Assembly: GCA_016873225.1 (NCBI GenBank) | Contig: VGXS01000007.1 | Span: 1-64,000, forward strand | Origin: Planctomycetota bacterium | GTDB taxonomy: Bacteria > Planctomycetota > Planctomycetia > Gemmatales > Gemmataceae | DNA: 64,000 bases | Direction of reading: 5' to 3' | In this document: in pieces, positions 1 through 7,935 of the stretch | How positions within the stretch are numbered: position 1 is the stretch's first letter | Layout: each line of letters begins with the position of its first letter | Program-made: the position numbers and the translations under genes | Notes under the pieces: model-generated | What the model was told of the DNA's origin: nothing | Seen by the model: the letters and a program-made list of their open reading frames with translations, nothing else | Database searches by the model: none

Positions 1-2122
1 CGCCGCCGGCTTCCCCAAGCCGGCCTTTCCCATTTCCGTCCGAACCATTCCCGGCTCCGGCGAAATGCTCATGGTTGGCCAGCCGCGCGCCTACGGCCCC
101 AGCGCCGTCTACCGCGTCGCGGTCTCCTCGGAGGGGCCGACGCCCGCTCCCGTGAAACTCATCGACACCCCGGGAGAGGGCACCGCCTACGACATCGCCT
201 TTCATCCCCGCTGGAAGGAGAACGGCTTCGTCTACTTCGGCTGGAACGGCAAGCTACCCGGCAAGGCCGACAAGCACAGCGCCATCTCCCGCTACACCAT
301 GTCGACCAAGCCGCCGTTCACCATCGACCCGGCCTCGGAAACCACGATCATTTCCTGGCCTTCCGACGGCCACAACGGCGCCGCGGTCTGCTTTGGCAAG
401 GACGGCCTCATGTTCGTCACCTCCGGCGACGGCACCTCCGATTCCGACGGCAACCTGATGGGCCAGCGCACCGACACCCTGCTGGCCAAGGTGCTGCGCC
501 TCGATGTCGACCACCCCGCCCCGGGCAAGGCCTACTCGGTGCCCAAGGACAACCCGTTCGCCGGCGACAAGAACTTCGTTCCCGAGACCTGGGCCTATGG
601 CCTGCGGGCGCCCTGGCGCGTCTCCTACGACGCCGCGGACGACCAGTTGTGGGTCTGCCAGAACGGGCAGGACCTCTGGGAGCAGGCGTTCCTGGTGAAG
701 GGAGGCGAGAACTTCGGCTGGAGCGTGATGGAGGGGAGCCATCCGTTTTATCCCGATCGCAAGGCGGGCCCCACGCCGTTCACCAAGCCCACCGTCGAGC
801 ATCCCCATTCCGAGGCGCGCTCGCTCACCGGCGGATTGGTCTACCGGGGCAAGGCGCTGCCCGAACTCGCGGGCGCCTACATCTATGGCGACCACAGCAC
901 CGGGCACATCTGGGCCGTCAGGCACACGGGCGGGAAAATCGCCTGGCACAAAAAAATCGCGATCACCACCCTCAGGATCACCGGTTTCGCCACGGATCCG
1001 GACGGTGAGTTGCTGGTGCTGCACCACGCGGCGGAAGGGGAGGGCGGTTTCTTCCGCCTGGAGCCCAACACGGCCAAGGCCGACGCCTCGTTCCCGAGGC
1101 GGCTTTCCGAAAGTGGCTTATTCGACTCCGTGAAGGAGCACCGCATGGCCCCGGGCGTGATCCCCTATTCGGTGAACGCGCCGTTCTGGTCCGACGGCCT
1201 GCACAAGGCCCGGTTCATGGCGGTGCCGGAGGGCACGGTGGGCTGGAACCCGTCGAAGTCGTGGGACTTTCCCGAAAAGACGGTGCTGGTGAAGAGCTTC
1301 GCGCTGGAGACGAGGGCGGGCGACCCCGCCAGCCGGAAGTGGATCGAGACGCGCTTCATGACGCGCCAGGGCGGCGAATGGTACGGCTACTCCTACCGGT
1401 GGAACGACGAGGGAACCGACGCCACGCTGCTGCCGGCGGCGGGCGCCGACGCCGAGTACCGCGTCGAGGGGGGCCGGAGCGTGTCATGGCACTATCCCAG
1501 CCGCGCCGAGTGCATGGTTTGCCATAGCCGGGCCGCCAATTTCGTGCTCGGCCTGTGCGACGGCCAGCTCAACCGCGACCAGGAATACCCCGGCGGCGCG
1601 AAGGACAACCAGTTGCGGGCGCTCGAGCACATCGGCCTGCTTTCGGTGAACTGGGCCGGCCATGTCGCCGCACCCAAGGACGCCGCCCAGCGGCAGCAGC
1701 CCAACCAGCGGACGGCGAAGCCGGCGACGATGTTGCCGCGGGCCCCCGAGGGATTGGCCCGTTTCGCCGACCCGTACGACAAGGCCCAGCCTCTTGAGGC
1801 CCGGGCGCGGGCCTGGCTTCACACCAACTGCGCCACCTGCCATGTGGAGGCGGGGGGAGGCAACGCGCAAATGAAGCTCGACTTCGCCACGCCCTTGGAA
1901 AAGATGGGCATCATCGACGCCCGGCCGCTGCATCAGGCCTTCGGCATCCCCGATGCCCGGCTGATGGCGCCGGGAGATCCGGCGCGCAGCGTGCTGATCC
2001 GCCGGATCGGGGCCCGCGGCCCCGGCAGCGGCCAGATGCCGCCGTTGTCCTCGGCGGTGCCCGACCGCGCCGCGGTGGAACTGATGGAGGAGTGGTGCCG
2101 CGGCCTGAAGCCCAAGCCCTGA
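1..2122 (+). CDS. PQQ-type sugar dehydrogenase fused to a di-heme cytochrome c region (5' partial)
   Basis: The reading frame is open to the left edge, so the N-terminus is missing. Counting from the ATG at 65, the first ~330 residues resemble the six-bladed glucose/sorbosone dehydrogenase propeller (for example GHNGAAVCFGKDG and ETWAYGLRAPWR). The C-terminal part carries two heme-c attachment motifs, CMVCH near residue 482 and CATCH near residue 588. By family knowledge such fusions are exported oxidoreductases that pass electrons from a sugar or aldehyde to cytochrome c. The substrate cannot be read from the sequence. The gene ends 18 nt before an intergenic repeat region. The motifs are clear; the substrate class is inference. 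Confidence 0.8.
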   Translation, partial: AAGFPKPAFPISVRTIPGSGEMLMVGQPRAYGPSAVYRVAVSSEGPTPAPVKLIDTPGEGTAYDIAFHPRWKENGFVYFGWNGKLPGKADKHSAISRYTMSTKPPFTIDPASETTIISWPSDGHNGAAVCFGKDGLMFVTSGDGTSDSDGNLMGQRTDTLLAKVLRLDVDHPAPGKAYSVPKDNPFAGDKNFVPETWAYGLRAPWRVSYDAADDQLWVCQNGQDLWEQAFLVKGGENFGWSVMEGSHPFYPDRKAGPTPFTKPTVEHPHSEARSLTGGLVYRGKALPELAGAYIYGDHSTGHIWAVRHTGGKIAWHKKIAITTLRITGFATDPDGELLVLHHAAEGEGGFFRLEPNTAKADASFPRRLSESGLFDSVKEHRMAPGVIPYSVNAPFWSDGLHKARFMAVPEGTVGWNPSKSWDFPEKTVLVKSFALETRAGDPASRKWIETRFMTRQGGEWYGYSYRWNDEGTDATLLPAAGADAEYRVEGGRSVSWHYPSRAECMVCHSRAANFVLGLCDGQLNRDQEYPGGAKDNQLRALEHIGLLSVNWAGHVAAPKDAAQRQQPNQRTAKPATMLPRAPEGLARFADPYDKAQPLEARARAWLHTNCATCHVEAGGGNAQMKLDFATPLEKMGIIDARPLHQAFGIPDARLMAPGDPARSVLIRRIGARGPGSGQMPPLSSAVPDRAAVELMEEWCRGLKPKP

Positions 2123-2138
2123 GCCGACCCTAGGGCAG

Positions 2139-2427
2139 GCTTCAAATGGGTGAGTTGAATTGTTGAAGCTAACAGAACAAACACAAATGTGCGTTGAGCA
2201 AAACCAATAGAGCCCCGAACACAGTCGAAGGCGGAATGAGCGGGTTTGGATCCGGAATCGACCCGCTCACTCCGGCGCCACGCGCCTGCGTTCGGGGCTC
2301 TTTCGTTTCTGTTATGGCTCCTTTGGTTGTTCCTTGATCGACTCGCCCCTCACTCCGCTGGGGGCTCCTAAACGATGAACGGATCTCATTATGAAGGCCA
2401 CACAAAGGCTGACGATGCTTAGAGCGA
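2139..2427. repeat. Partial copy of the dispersed intergenic repeat, with an extra long hairpin
   Basis: This starts with the same boundary (CTTCAAATGGGTGAGTT) as the complete copy that follows at 2428. It shares the internal block around 2310-2410 (GGTTGTTCCTTGATCGA, ACGATGAACGGATCTCA) but stops before the second arm of the main hairpin. It carries an additional imperfect hairpin whose outer arms are GAGCCCCGAAC (2210-2220) and GTTCGGGGCTC (2290-2300), followed by a T-rich stretch. That hairpin could terminate the upstream gene. No coding potential is seen. Confidence 0.75.
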
Positions 2428-2797
2428 GCTTCAAATAGATGAGTTAAATTGATAATACCGATAAAAATGCAAATCGTGTCTATTTTAATATGCCCCCCTT
2501 AATTCGGCTCCACTGGGGCTCTTTTGTTTCCGCTATGGCTCCTGGTGTTGTTCCTTGATCGACTTGCCCCTCACTCCGCTGGGGGCTCCTAAGCGATGAA
2601 CGGATCTCAATATGAGGGCCAGACAAAGGCTGACGTGCTTAGGAGCCCCCAGCGAAGTGAGGGGCCCTCGCGGACATTTAACAATCTAGCGCCAGTTCAA
2701 AGGTCACTCGCGCCGTTCGACGCTTTAGCGACATGAAAGGGCTAACAGAATGATGGCGGGTGCCGGTGTCTTGAGCAGGTCAGTTATTTGAATTTTG
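2428..2797. repeat. Dispersed ~370-bp intergenic repeat, copy 1 (inverted relative to 31056-31421)
   Basis: This matches the reverse complement of 31056-31421 over essentially its whole length, with scattered substitutions. It contains a long hairpin with 28-nt arms at 2566-2593 and 2638-2665 (one mismatch, 44-nt loop). Its right end lies 3 nt from the stop codon of the minus-strand carboxypeptidase gene. No open frame with coding character and no transposase are present. Together with the partial copy it fills the whole 2123-2799 gap. Confidence 0.85.
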
Positions 2798-2799
2798 CC

Positions 2800-4032
2800 C
2801 TAGGGCTTGTCCTTGCGTTCGGCGAGGTAGGCACGGGTGGCTTCGGCCAGGTTTGATCCCACGGCCATGTAACCGGCGGTGTTGCTGTTCTTGTAGTTCC
2901 AGATCGTCTCCAGGCATACCGAGACCGTCTCCGGGTTGCCGTTCATGGCGACCCACGCGGCGCTGATCTGCTTCCATAGGGGATGGTACTTGGGGCCGGT
3001 GTATTTCGGGCGGTTGCTCATCGGGATGAGCGGCTTGATCTTGCTGATCCGGCCGTAGGCCATCTCCACGAAGCGGTCGCGGTTCAGCCTCGCCTTTTCC
3101 GTCATCAGGTCGTCGTCGAGCACATAGAAGAAGCTCGGGTCGCCCGGGGCGGGATTGTGCAGGTCGAGGAAGACATCCATCCGTCCCTTGGCGATCCATT
3201 CCGAGATCCGGGCCTTGGCCGCTTTCACCTCGTTCCAGTGGGGCTGGTCGGACCAGTCGCGGTTGTGGTCCTGGGGCAGGGCGTCCTTGCCGCCGTTGCC
3301 CGTGGCCGCGTTGTCGATGTCCATGACCGGCACTAGCACGACCTCGGCGTTCTCGCGAAGCCATGCCGCCCCGGCGCTTCCCCCGGTGAGCCAGTCGCCG
3401 AAACCCTTGGTGACCCAACTGGATCCGCTTTCCCAGGCGTGCTGCCGGGCCTGCACCCACACGCCGAGCCTTTTTCCGCCAGGAGTGTCTCCCGACATCA
3501 CCCTGAGCATGGGCACGGGGCGCCCCTCCCGCGACACGCACAGCCGCTCGACCTTCGCATGGGGACACCGTTTCGACCATTCCCGCATCCAGGTTGAAAC
3601 GGTCGAGGGAGTGCAGGGCGGGCCCCAGGCCACAAAAACGCTGTTTCCCGAAGGTTCCACCTTGTAAAGCATGGCGTCGCCATCGGGAGTTCCCGGCCCG
3701 GTTTGCCGCCAGTCGGTGCCGTCGGCGGAGCAAGCCGCGTGGCTTGGCCTCGACCAGGAAGCCGCCAGCGGCTTGGAGCCCGGCTTGTCGGCCACGGCCG
3801 TCGAGGCGATGAGCTTGAGGGTGATCGTTTCTCCCGGCTTCACCCCGTCGATCCGGAAGTACCACCAGCACGGCCATCCGCGCGCGGGGGCGCCGCCGGG
3901 CATGAAGGTGATCCGCCTGGCCTGCTGGTCGATCTCCACCACCTTGGCCGATCCGCCCTCGAAATCGCTGCGAACGGAAAGGGGATCGGGCAGGGCCAGG
4001 AGAAATCCGGCAACGGCCAACGCAATGGGCAT
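2800..4032 (-). CDS. M14-family zinc carboxypeptidase, exported
   Basis: The product is 410 aa. The start at 4032 gives a hydrophobic leader (MPIALAVAGFLLALPDPLS) and has an AAGGAA ribosome-binding site; an in-frame ATG at 4233 would add 67 residues of non-protein-like sequence. An N-terminal beta domain (about 25-130) like that of cytosolic-carboxypeptidase (CCP/AGBL)-type M14 enzymes precedes the peptidase domain. The zinc ligands are visible as HAWE (HxxE, about residue 196) and the later His in LDLHNP (about 289). NRDW is the substrate-binding motif region. It should remove C-terminal residues from peptides outside the cytoplasm. The substrate is unknown. Confidence 0.85.
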   Translation of the reverse strand: MPIALAVAGFLLALPDPLSVRSDFEGGSAKVVEIDQQARRITFMPGGAPARGWPCWWYFRIDGVKPGETITLKLIASTAVADKPGSKPLAASWSRPSHAACSADGTDWRQTGPGTPDGDAMLYKVEPSGNSVFVAWGPPCTPSTVSTWMREWSKRCPHAKVERLCVSREGRPVPMLRVMSGDTPGGKRLGVWVQARQHAWESGSSWVTKGFGDWLTGGSAGAAWLRENAEVVLVPVMDIDNAATGNGGKDALPQDHNRDWSDQPHWNEVKAAKARISEWIAKGRMDVFLDLHNPAPGDPSFFYVLDDDLMTEKARLNRDRFVEMAYGRISKIKPLIPMSNRPKYTGPKYHPLWKQISAAWVAMNGNPETVSVCLETIWNYKNSNTAGYMAVGSNLAEATRAYLAERKDKP

Positions 4033-4206
4033 GCGAGCTTCCTTAATTGCAGCGGGCCGGGCATGGCCGGCCAAGTGGGGAAGGTCGTCATCATGACTCC
4101 CAAGATTCAATGGGACCACACAATGCTTGCCGGCTTCCCGTGGCCGGTGAAAAGAAAAGCGCGAATGGCTTGGAGGCGTTGGAAATTGCGTCTTCAACAA
4201 GGAATT

Positions 4207-4238
4207 GAAAAAAAAGGGAGCGCCAAACGGCACTCCCT
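4207..4238 (-). terminator. Rho-independent terminator of the initiator tRNA gene
   Basis: On the minus strand a stem (GGGAG.GCC at 4216-4224 against GGC.CTCCC at 4229-4237, 4-nt loop) is followed directly by eight T residues. It lies six bases beyond the 3' end of the tRNA. Confidence 0.8.
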
Positions 4239-4243
4239 TGAAG

Positions 4244-4315
4244 TTGCGGCGGCAGGATTCGAACCTACGACCTCCAGGTTATGAGCCTGGCGAGCTGCCA
4301 CTGCTCCACGCCGCG
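4244..4315 (-). tRNA. Initiator tRNA-Met (CAT), tRNA-fMet
   Basis: This 72-nt cloverleaf has no encoded CCA. The acceptor stem has C1 opposite A72 unpaired followed by six pairs. The D stem is GAGC/GCTC with an A11:U24 pair. The anticodon loop is CTCATAA and the T arm GTAGG/CCTGC. The C1xA72 mismatch and A11:U24 mark a bacterial initiator tRNA rather than an elongator. The anticodon stem reads CCAGG/CCTGG, so the position 29:41 pair is A-U and not the usual G-C of the three-G-C block. The D loop is short (7 nt). Confidence 0.93.
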
Positions 4316-4329
4316 TCCTTGACTTTCCT

Positions 4330-4358
4330 ATGCTAACCCAATCTCCCGCCACGGACAA
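4330..4358 (-). promoter_or_regulatory. Sigma70-like promoter of the initiator tRNA
   Basis: On the minus strand TTGTCC (4353-4358) and TAGCAT (4330-4335) are separated by exactly 17 nt. The predicted start is about 7 nt before the tRNA 5' end. Each hexamer matches the consensus at 4 of 6 positions. Confidence 0.45.
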
Positions 4359-4415
4359 GGACTCCGGTGGGAATCATTGCTTGATCCATGAATCCAAGGC
4401 GGTTTTTGGCCATCC

Positions 4416-5561
4416 ATGTCGTCCAGCATCGCGCGAGTTCCTCCGCCTGAAAACGATTCCAGGCCGTACGCGCCGAGGATGTGGCATGGGTGCAGCGCGC
4501 CCGCTTGGTGGGGGATGCTGGCCCGGGCGGGCTTTCGGGTTCATCCGAAGTACCTGGGGATCTGCCTCGTCGCGAGCACCGTCAGCTGCTTGCATTCCAT
4601 CCTCGGACACCTTCAGGATGCCTGGGAGCGACCATCGGATTCGGAATTGCCCGCCGACCCCCTCTTCATCATCGGCCACTGGCGCACGGGAACCACGCTT
4701 CTGCATGAACTGCTGATCGAGGACCCGGCCCACTCCTACCCCACCACTTATCGCTGCATGGATCCCAACCACTTTTTGCTGACGGAGAAGTGGTTCAAGC
4801 CTTACCTCGGTTGGATGCTGCCGGAAAAAAGGCCGATGGACGGCATGGAAACCGGCTGGGAGAAACCGCAGGAGGATGAGTTCGCCCTGCTCATGCTCGG
4901 TGCGCCCTCCCCCTACCGCACCATCGCTTTTCCCAACGAACCGTCCTGGGATGCCGCGGAACTGGAGATCGATTCCCTGCCTCACCGCCTGCGCCGGCGT
5001 TGGGAGCGGCATTTCCTAAGGTTTTTGACCCGGGCCCACACTGCCAAACCGGGCCGGATGGTGCTCAAATCACCCACTCACACCTGGCGGATTCCCGCGT
5101 TGCTGCGACTGTTTCCCAAGGCCCGCTTCATTCATGTGGTGCGCGATCCCTTCGACCTTTACCCCTCGACCGTTCACCTGTGGAGGGCGCTGTCTCGCGC
5201 CCATGGGCTGCAAAAATACCGGCAGGATCTTTTGGAGGAGAGGGTGTTCGAGGTGTTCCTTCACATGCACCGGCGTTTGGACGCCACCCGCGGGCTGGTC
5301 CCGAAGGAACAATGGGCCGAGTGCCGATACGAGAGTCTCGTGGCCGACCCGGTTGAAACCTTGCGGCGGTTGTACGCGCATTTCAACCTGGGATCTTTTG
5401 AGGCGGCCGAGCCTCGCGTGCGGGATGTGGTGGCCAGGAGGTCGAGCTATAAAACCAACAGGTTTAAGGAGTTGGGAGAGAGCTTGGGCGGTGAGATCAG
5501 CCGGCGCTGGGGCGCGGTGATCGACGCGCAGGGTTATTCGCGCCGGGGTTTTGGCGGCTGA
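4416..5561 (+). CDS. Sulfotransferase family protein
   Basis: The product is 381 aa. A PAPS 5'-phosphosulfate loop is visible as GHWRTGTTLLHE (about residues 86-97). A 3'-phosphate-binding segment with the conserved Arg and Ser is visible as VVRDPFDLYPSTVHLWR (about 240-256). The order and spacing fit the Sulfotransfer_3 family, which moves sulfate from PAPS to a hydroxyl or amine. The acceptor is not predictable. No signal peptide is seen; a mildly hydrophobic stretch occurs near residues 45-62. An ATG at 4481 is in another frame and was not used. It is a single gene between tRNA-fMet and a small protein. Confidence 0.85.
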   Translation: MSSSIARVPPPENDSRPYAPRMWHGCSAPAWWGMLARAGFRVHPKYLGICLVASTVSCLHSILGHLQDAWERPSDSELPADPLFIIGHWRTGTTLLHELLIEDPAHSYPTTYRCMDPNHFLLTEKWFKPYLGWMLPEKRPMDGMETGWEKPQEDEFALLMLGAPSPYRTIAFPNEPSWDAAELEIDSLPHRLRRRWERHFLRFLTRAHTAKPGRMVLKSPTHTWRIPALLRLFPKARFIHVVRDPFDLYPSTVHLWRALSRAHGLQKYRQDLLEERVFEVFLHMHRRLDATRGLVPKEQWAECRYESLVADPVETLRRLYAHFNLGSFEAAEPRVRDVVARRSSYKTNRFKELGESLGGEISRRWGAVIDAQGYSRRGFGG

Positions 5562-5710
5562 GGGTCGTTGCGACCGTTACCAGCGGATTCTCTTGCGTAT
5601 TCCGTATTCCTGAAATAACCTTTCCTTGGAACAGCCGTGTTCACTTCTTTACGGTCGGGTTTTTTCCTCTGTATCAAGGCGGCATGTTCCTCTCGCAGGG
5701 GGAGCCGGAC

Positions 5711-5917
5711 ATGTTGAAGAAAGCTGAAAGTTTTCACCTCGAATGCGGCGCCGAAGTGACGGAATTGTCGCTTCTGGTGCCTCAGGCCCAAGCGGAGATG
5801 CTTGAACGCAAGGCCCGCAGGCACGGAATGACCTTGGGACAACTCTTGCGCCGGATGATCACGACGCACCCGGTTTTCCGCAGTCCGGAATACGACGAAG
5901 AATGCGCCAGCGCCTGA
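5711..5917 (+). CDS. Small hypothetical protein, possible ribbon-helix-helix fold
   Basis: The product is 68 aa, starting MLKKAESFHL. The start is set by a strong GGGGAG seven bases upstream; an ATG at 5684 lacks such a site. The central stretch (VPQAQAEMLERKARRHGMTLGQLLRRMI) alternates a short strand-like segment with two amphipathic helices, as in ribbon-helix-helix DNA-binding proteins. That assignment is inference. It is followed by tpx 92 nt downstream. Confidence 0.6.
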   Translation: MLKKAESFHLECGAEVTELSLLVPQAQAEMLERKARRHGMTLGQLLRRMITTHPVFRSPEYDEECASA

Positions 5918-6008
5918 AAGGCGCGCCCATTTCCAGAACACGGGGATGTGGATCCCCGGTTGTTTCACTAGAACAACAATCGATTCAATCCACCCAAGAG
6001 ACCCCGTC

Positions 6009-6536
6009 ATGGCTCAGGTTCGTTCAGGCGAAGTCACTTTCAAGGGAAATCCCATCCAATTGGTCGGCCCAAGGCTTGCCGTCGGCGCCACGGCACCCGA
6101 CTTCGCCTGCCTCAAGGGACTTGACAAGGTGACCTTGGCCGACACCCCCGCCAAGGCCCGTATTTTCAGCGTCGTGCCTTCGCTGGACACCGGTGTTTGC
6201 AGCGCCCAAACCATAAAGTTTTCCGAGGAACTCAAGGCCCTTGGCGACAAGGTGGCCAGCTACACCGTGTCGCTCGACCTGCCCTTTGCCATGGGGCGCT
6301 TCTGCACCGCCGAGAACATCACCAACACGACAACCCTGTCGGATGCGCATAACCATTCGTTTGGCAAGGCTTTCGGTGTGTTGATCGAGGGGCTTCCCCT
6401 GCCGCTCCTGACCCGCGCCGTGTTCGTTGTGGGATCTGATGGAAAGATCGTGCATGCCGAATATGTTTCGGAAGTGACAAACCACCCGAACTATGAAGCG
6501 GCGATCAGCGCCTTGAAAAAAGCCTCTGGGGCTTGA
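6009..6536 (+). CDS. tpx: Thiol peroxidase (Tpx, atypical 2-Cys peroxiredoxin)
   Basis: The product is 175 aa, the usual Tpx length. The peroxidatic cysteine is C64 in PSLDTGVCSAQT and the resolving cysteine is C99 in GRFCTAEN, the Tpx arrangement. It reduces hydrogen peroxide and organic peroxides using thioredoxin. The start at 6009 (MAQVRSGEVTFKG) matches the family N-terminus; an ATG at 5946 would add 21 unrelated residues. Confidence 0.95.
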   Translation: MAQVRSGEVTFKGNPIQLVGPRLAVGATAPDFACLKGLDKVTLADTPAKARIFSVVPSLDTGVCSAQTIKFSEELKALGDKVASYTVSLDLPFAMGRFCTAENITNTTTLSDAHNHSFGKAFGVLIEGLPLPLLTRAVFVVGSDGKIVHAEYVSEVTNHPNYEAAISALKKASGA

Positions 6537-6747
6537 GGTAAACTTTACAATTTGGGTTTGACGAGGGGGTTTGGGCGGCGAAATGGTCCGGTTATGCCGG
6601 CCTGCCGCTGAAATCCCCCGATTTTTTGCGCCACCAGCGATTGTCCGAATGGGAAGTCCGGTTTTACCGTGGAGGGAGAGTTCCGAAACCCCCATGCCCG
6701 GTTGACACGGCGGCATTGTGGTTTCGGCCCTGAAACGGAGCATCACC

Positions 6748-7755
6748 ATGACTTTCCGCGCCTTCACCCCGATCCTGGCGTGCGCGCTGGCCTTGGCGGC
6801 CGCGGGCGATGCCAGCGCCGCTTGGAACAATGTGTTTCAAGTCACCTGTTGGAATTGCCGGTCGCAGCAGGCCCGCACTTCGTACTATCAGCCCCCGATG
6901 GCCGCGTCGGCACCTGTGGCTGCCGATGGCAACTGCCAGCAGTGCAACACCAGCTATATGCAGCGCAGCTACTACGAGCCCGTCACCTCGTATGAGCGCA
7001 AAAGCTACTACGAGCCCGTGACCAGCTATCGCACCAGCTACTACTACGAACCGGTCACCCAGTGCCGCACCAGCTACTACTACGACCCCTGCTCATGCAG
7101 CTACAAGCCGGTGACGAGTCAGGAAACCACCTACGCGCTGAAGGCCCAGCAGTGCCCGGTCACGACCTATGTGGAACGCTGCTACCAGCAGCCTGTGACC
7201 AGCTACAGGCTCTCGTACTACTACCAACCCGTGACCACCTGCTGCACCACAACCACCGGCGCGCCGGTCCAGTCGGTGCCCCCGGTTACGGTTCCCGCGG
7301 CGCCTTCCCTGTCGCCCGCTCCTCCCGCGGCACCCTCGACCGCGCCGCCTCCCTTGGCGAATCCGGCCCCCGCGATCAGCGAACAACGCTCGATTCCCCC
7401 CATGACGCCAAGCGTCAACGAGTCGCGCACTCCGGGCACCTCCTACAGCAGGCCGACGGTTCCTCCCGTGGCTGTTCGCCCGGAACGGATCGCCTCGGCC
7501 AACTCGCTGGTGCCGGTAAACGGCCAACTGACGGGCGGCCTTCTCAACACGCCGGTTCGCAACGCCAATTTGTGGTTCGTGGGAACGGCCAATGAGCGGA
7601 TTCCCGCCAACACGGACAGCCAAGGCCGTTTCAGCACCCAGATACCCGCGGGTACCTGGAATGTGTACATGGCCGGGCGCGATGGCGGAGCCAAGTTTGT
7701 CAGCACCGTGGCGGCGACCGGTTCTCCCGAACCGATTCGCCTGGCCCTTCGCTAA
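6748..7755 (+). CDS. Secreted Tyr-Pro-Val repeat protein with C-terminal carboxypeptidase-regulatory-like domain
   Basis: The product is 335 aa, with a GGAG site 7 nt before the start and a cleavable signal peptide (MTFRAFTPILACALALAAAGDASA). Residues ~45-180 are built from short repeats of the type SYYEPVTSY, rich in Tyr, Cys and Gln, with many cysteines that could form disulfides. A Pro/Ala-rich linker follows. A C-terminal beta-sandwich-like segment (ANLWFVGTANERIPANTDSQG) resembles CarboxypepD_reg domains. This type is familiar in planctomycetes and may belong to the envelope, but its function is unknown. Confidence 0.75.
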   Translation: MTFRAFTPILACALALAAAGDASAAWNNVFQVTCWNCRSQQARTSYYQPPMAASAPVAADGNCQQCNTSYMQRSYYEPVTSYERKSYYEPVTSYRTSYYYEPVTQCRTSYYYDPCSCSYKPVTSQETTYALKAQQCPVTTYVERCYQQPVTSYRLSYYYQPVTTCCTTTTGAPVQSVPPVTVPAAPSLSPAPPAAPSTAPPPLANPAPAISEQRSIPPMTPSVNESRTPGTSYSRPTVPPVAVRPERIASANSLVPVNGQLTGGLLNTPVRNANLWFVGTANERIPANTDSQGRFSTQIPAGTWNVYMAGRDGGAKFVSTVAATGSPEPIRLALR

Positions 7756-7771
7756 GCCTTCATATCCGCAG

Positions 7772-7807
7772 GAAAGCCGGGAATTGGCCTCGCCTGTCCC
7801 GGCTTTC
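7772..7807 (+). terminator. Hairpin terminator after the Tyr-repeat protein
   Basis: A perfect 11-bp stem (GAAAGCCGGGA, 7772-7782, with TCCCGGCTTTC, 7797-7807) is followed by a short pyrimidine run. Confidence 0.7.
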
Positions 7808-7935
7808 TTCAATTAGAGTAATCGTATTGTATCGGGTGACCCTTCACCCTTCCTTCGTTCCGGGGCGGCGAGAGCTGTTTCGGGGCGTTTTTGTCATCAC
7901 ACCGGAGATGCCGGTTTCCGGCACCTGAAACGACC

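Noticed and set aside
3703..4284. Plus-strand frame ending in a sequence often annotated near tRNAs (AAAGFEPTTSRL)
   Set aside because: This is the antisense translation of the tRNA-fMet gene, a known false-positive pattern.
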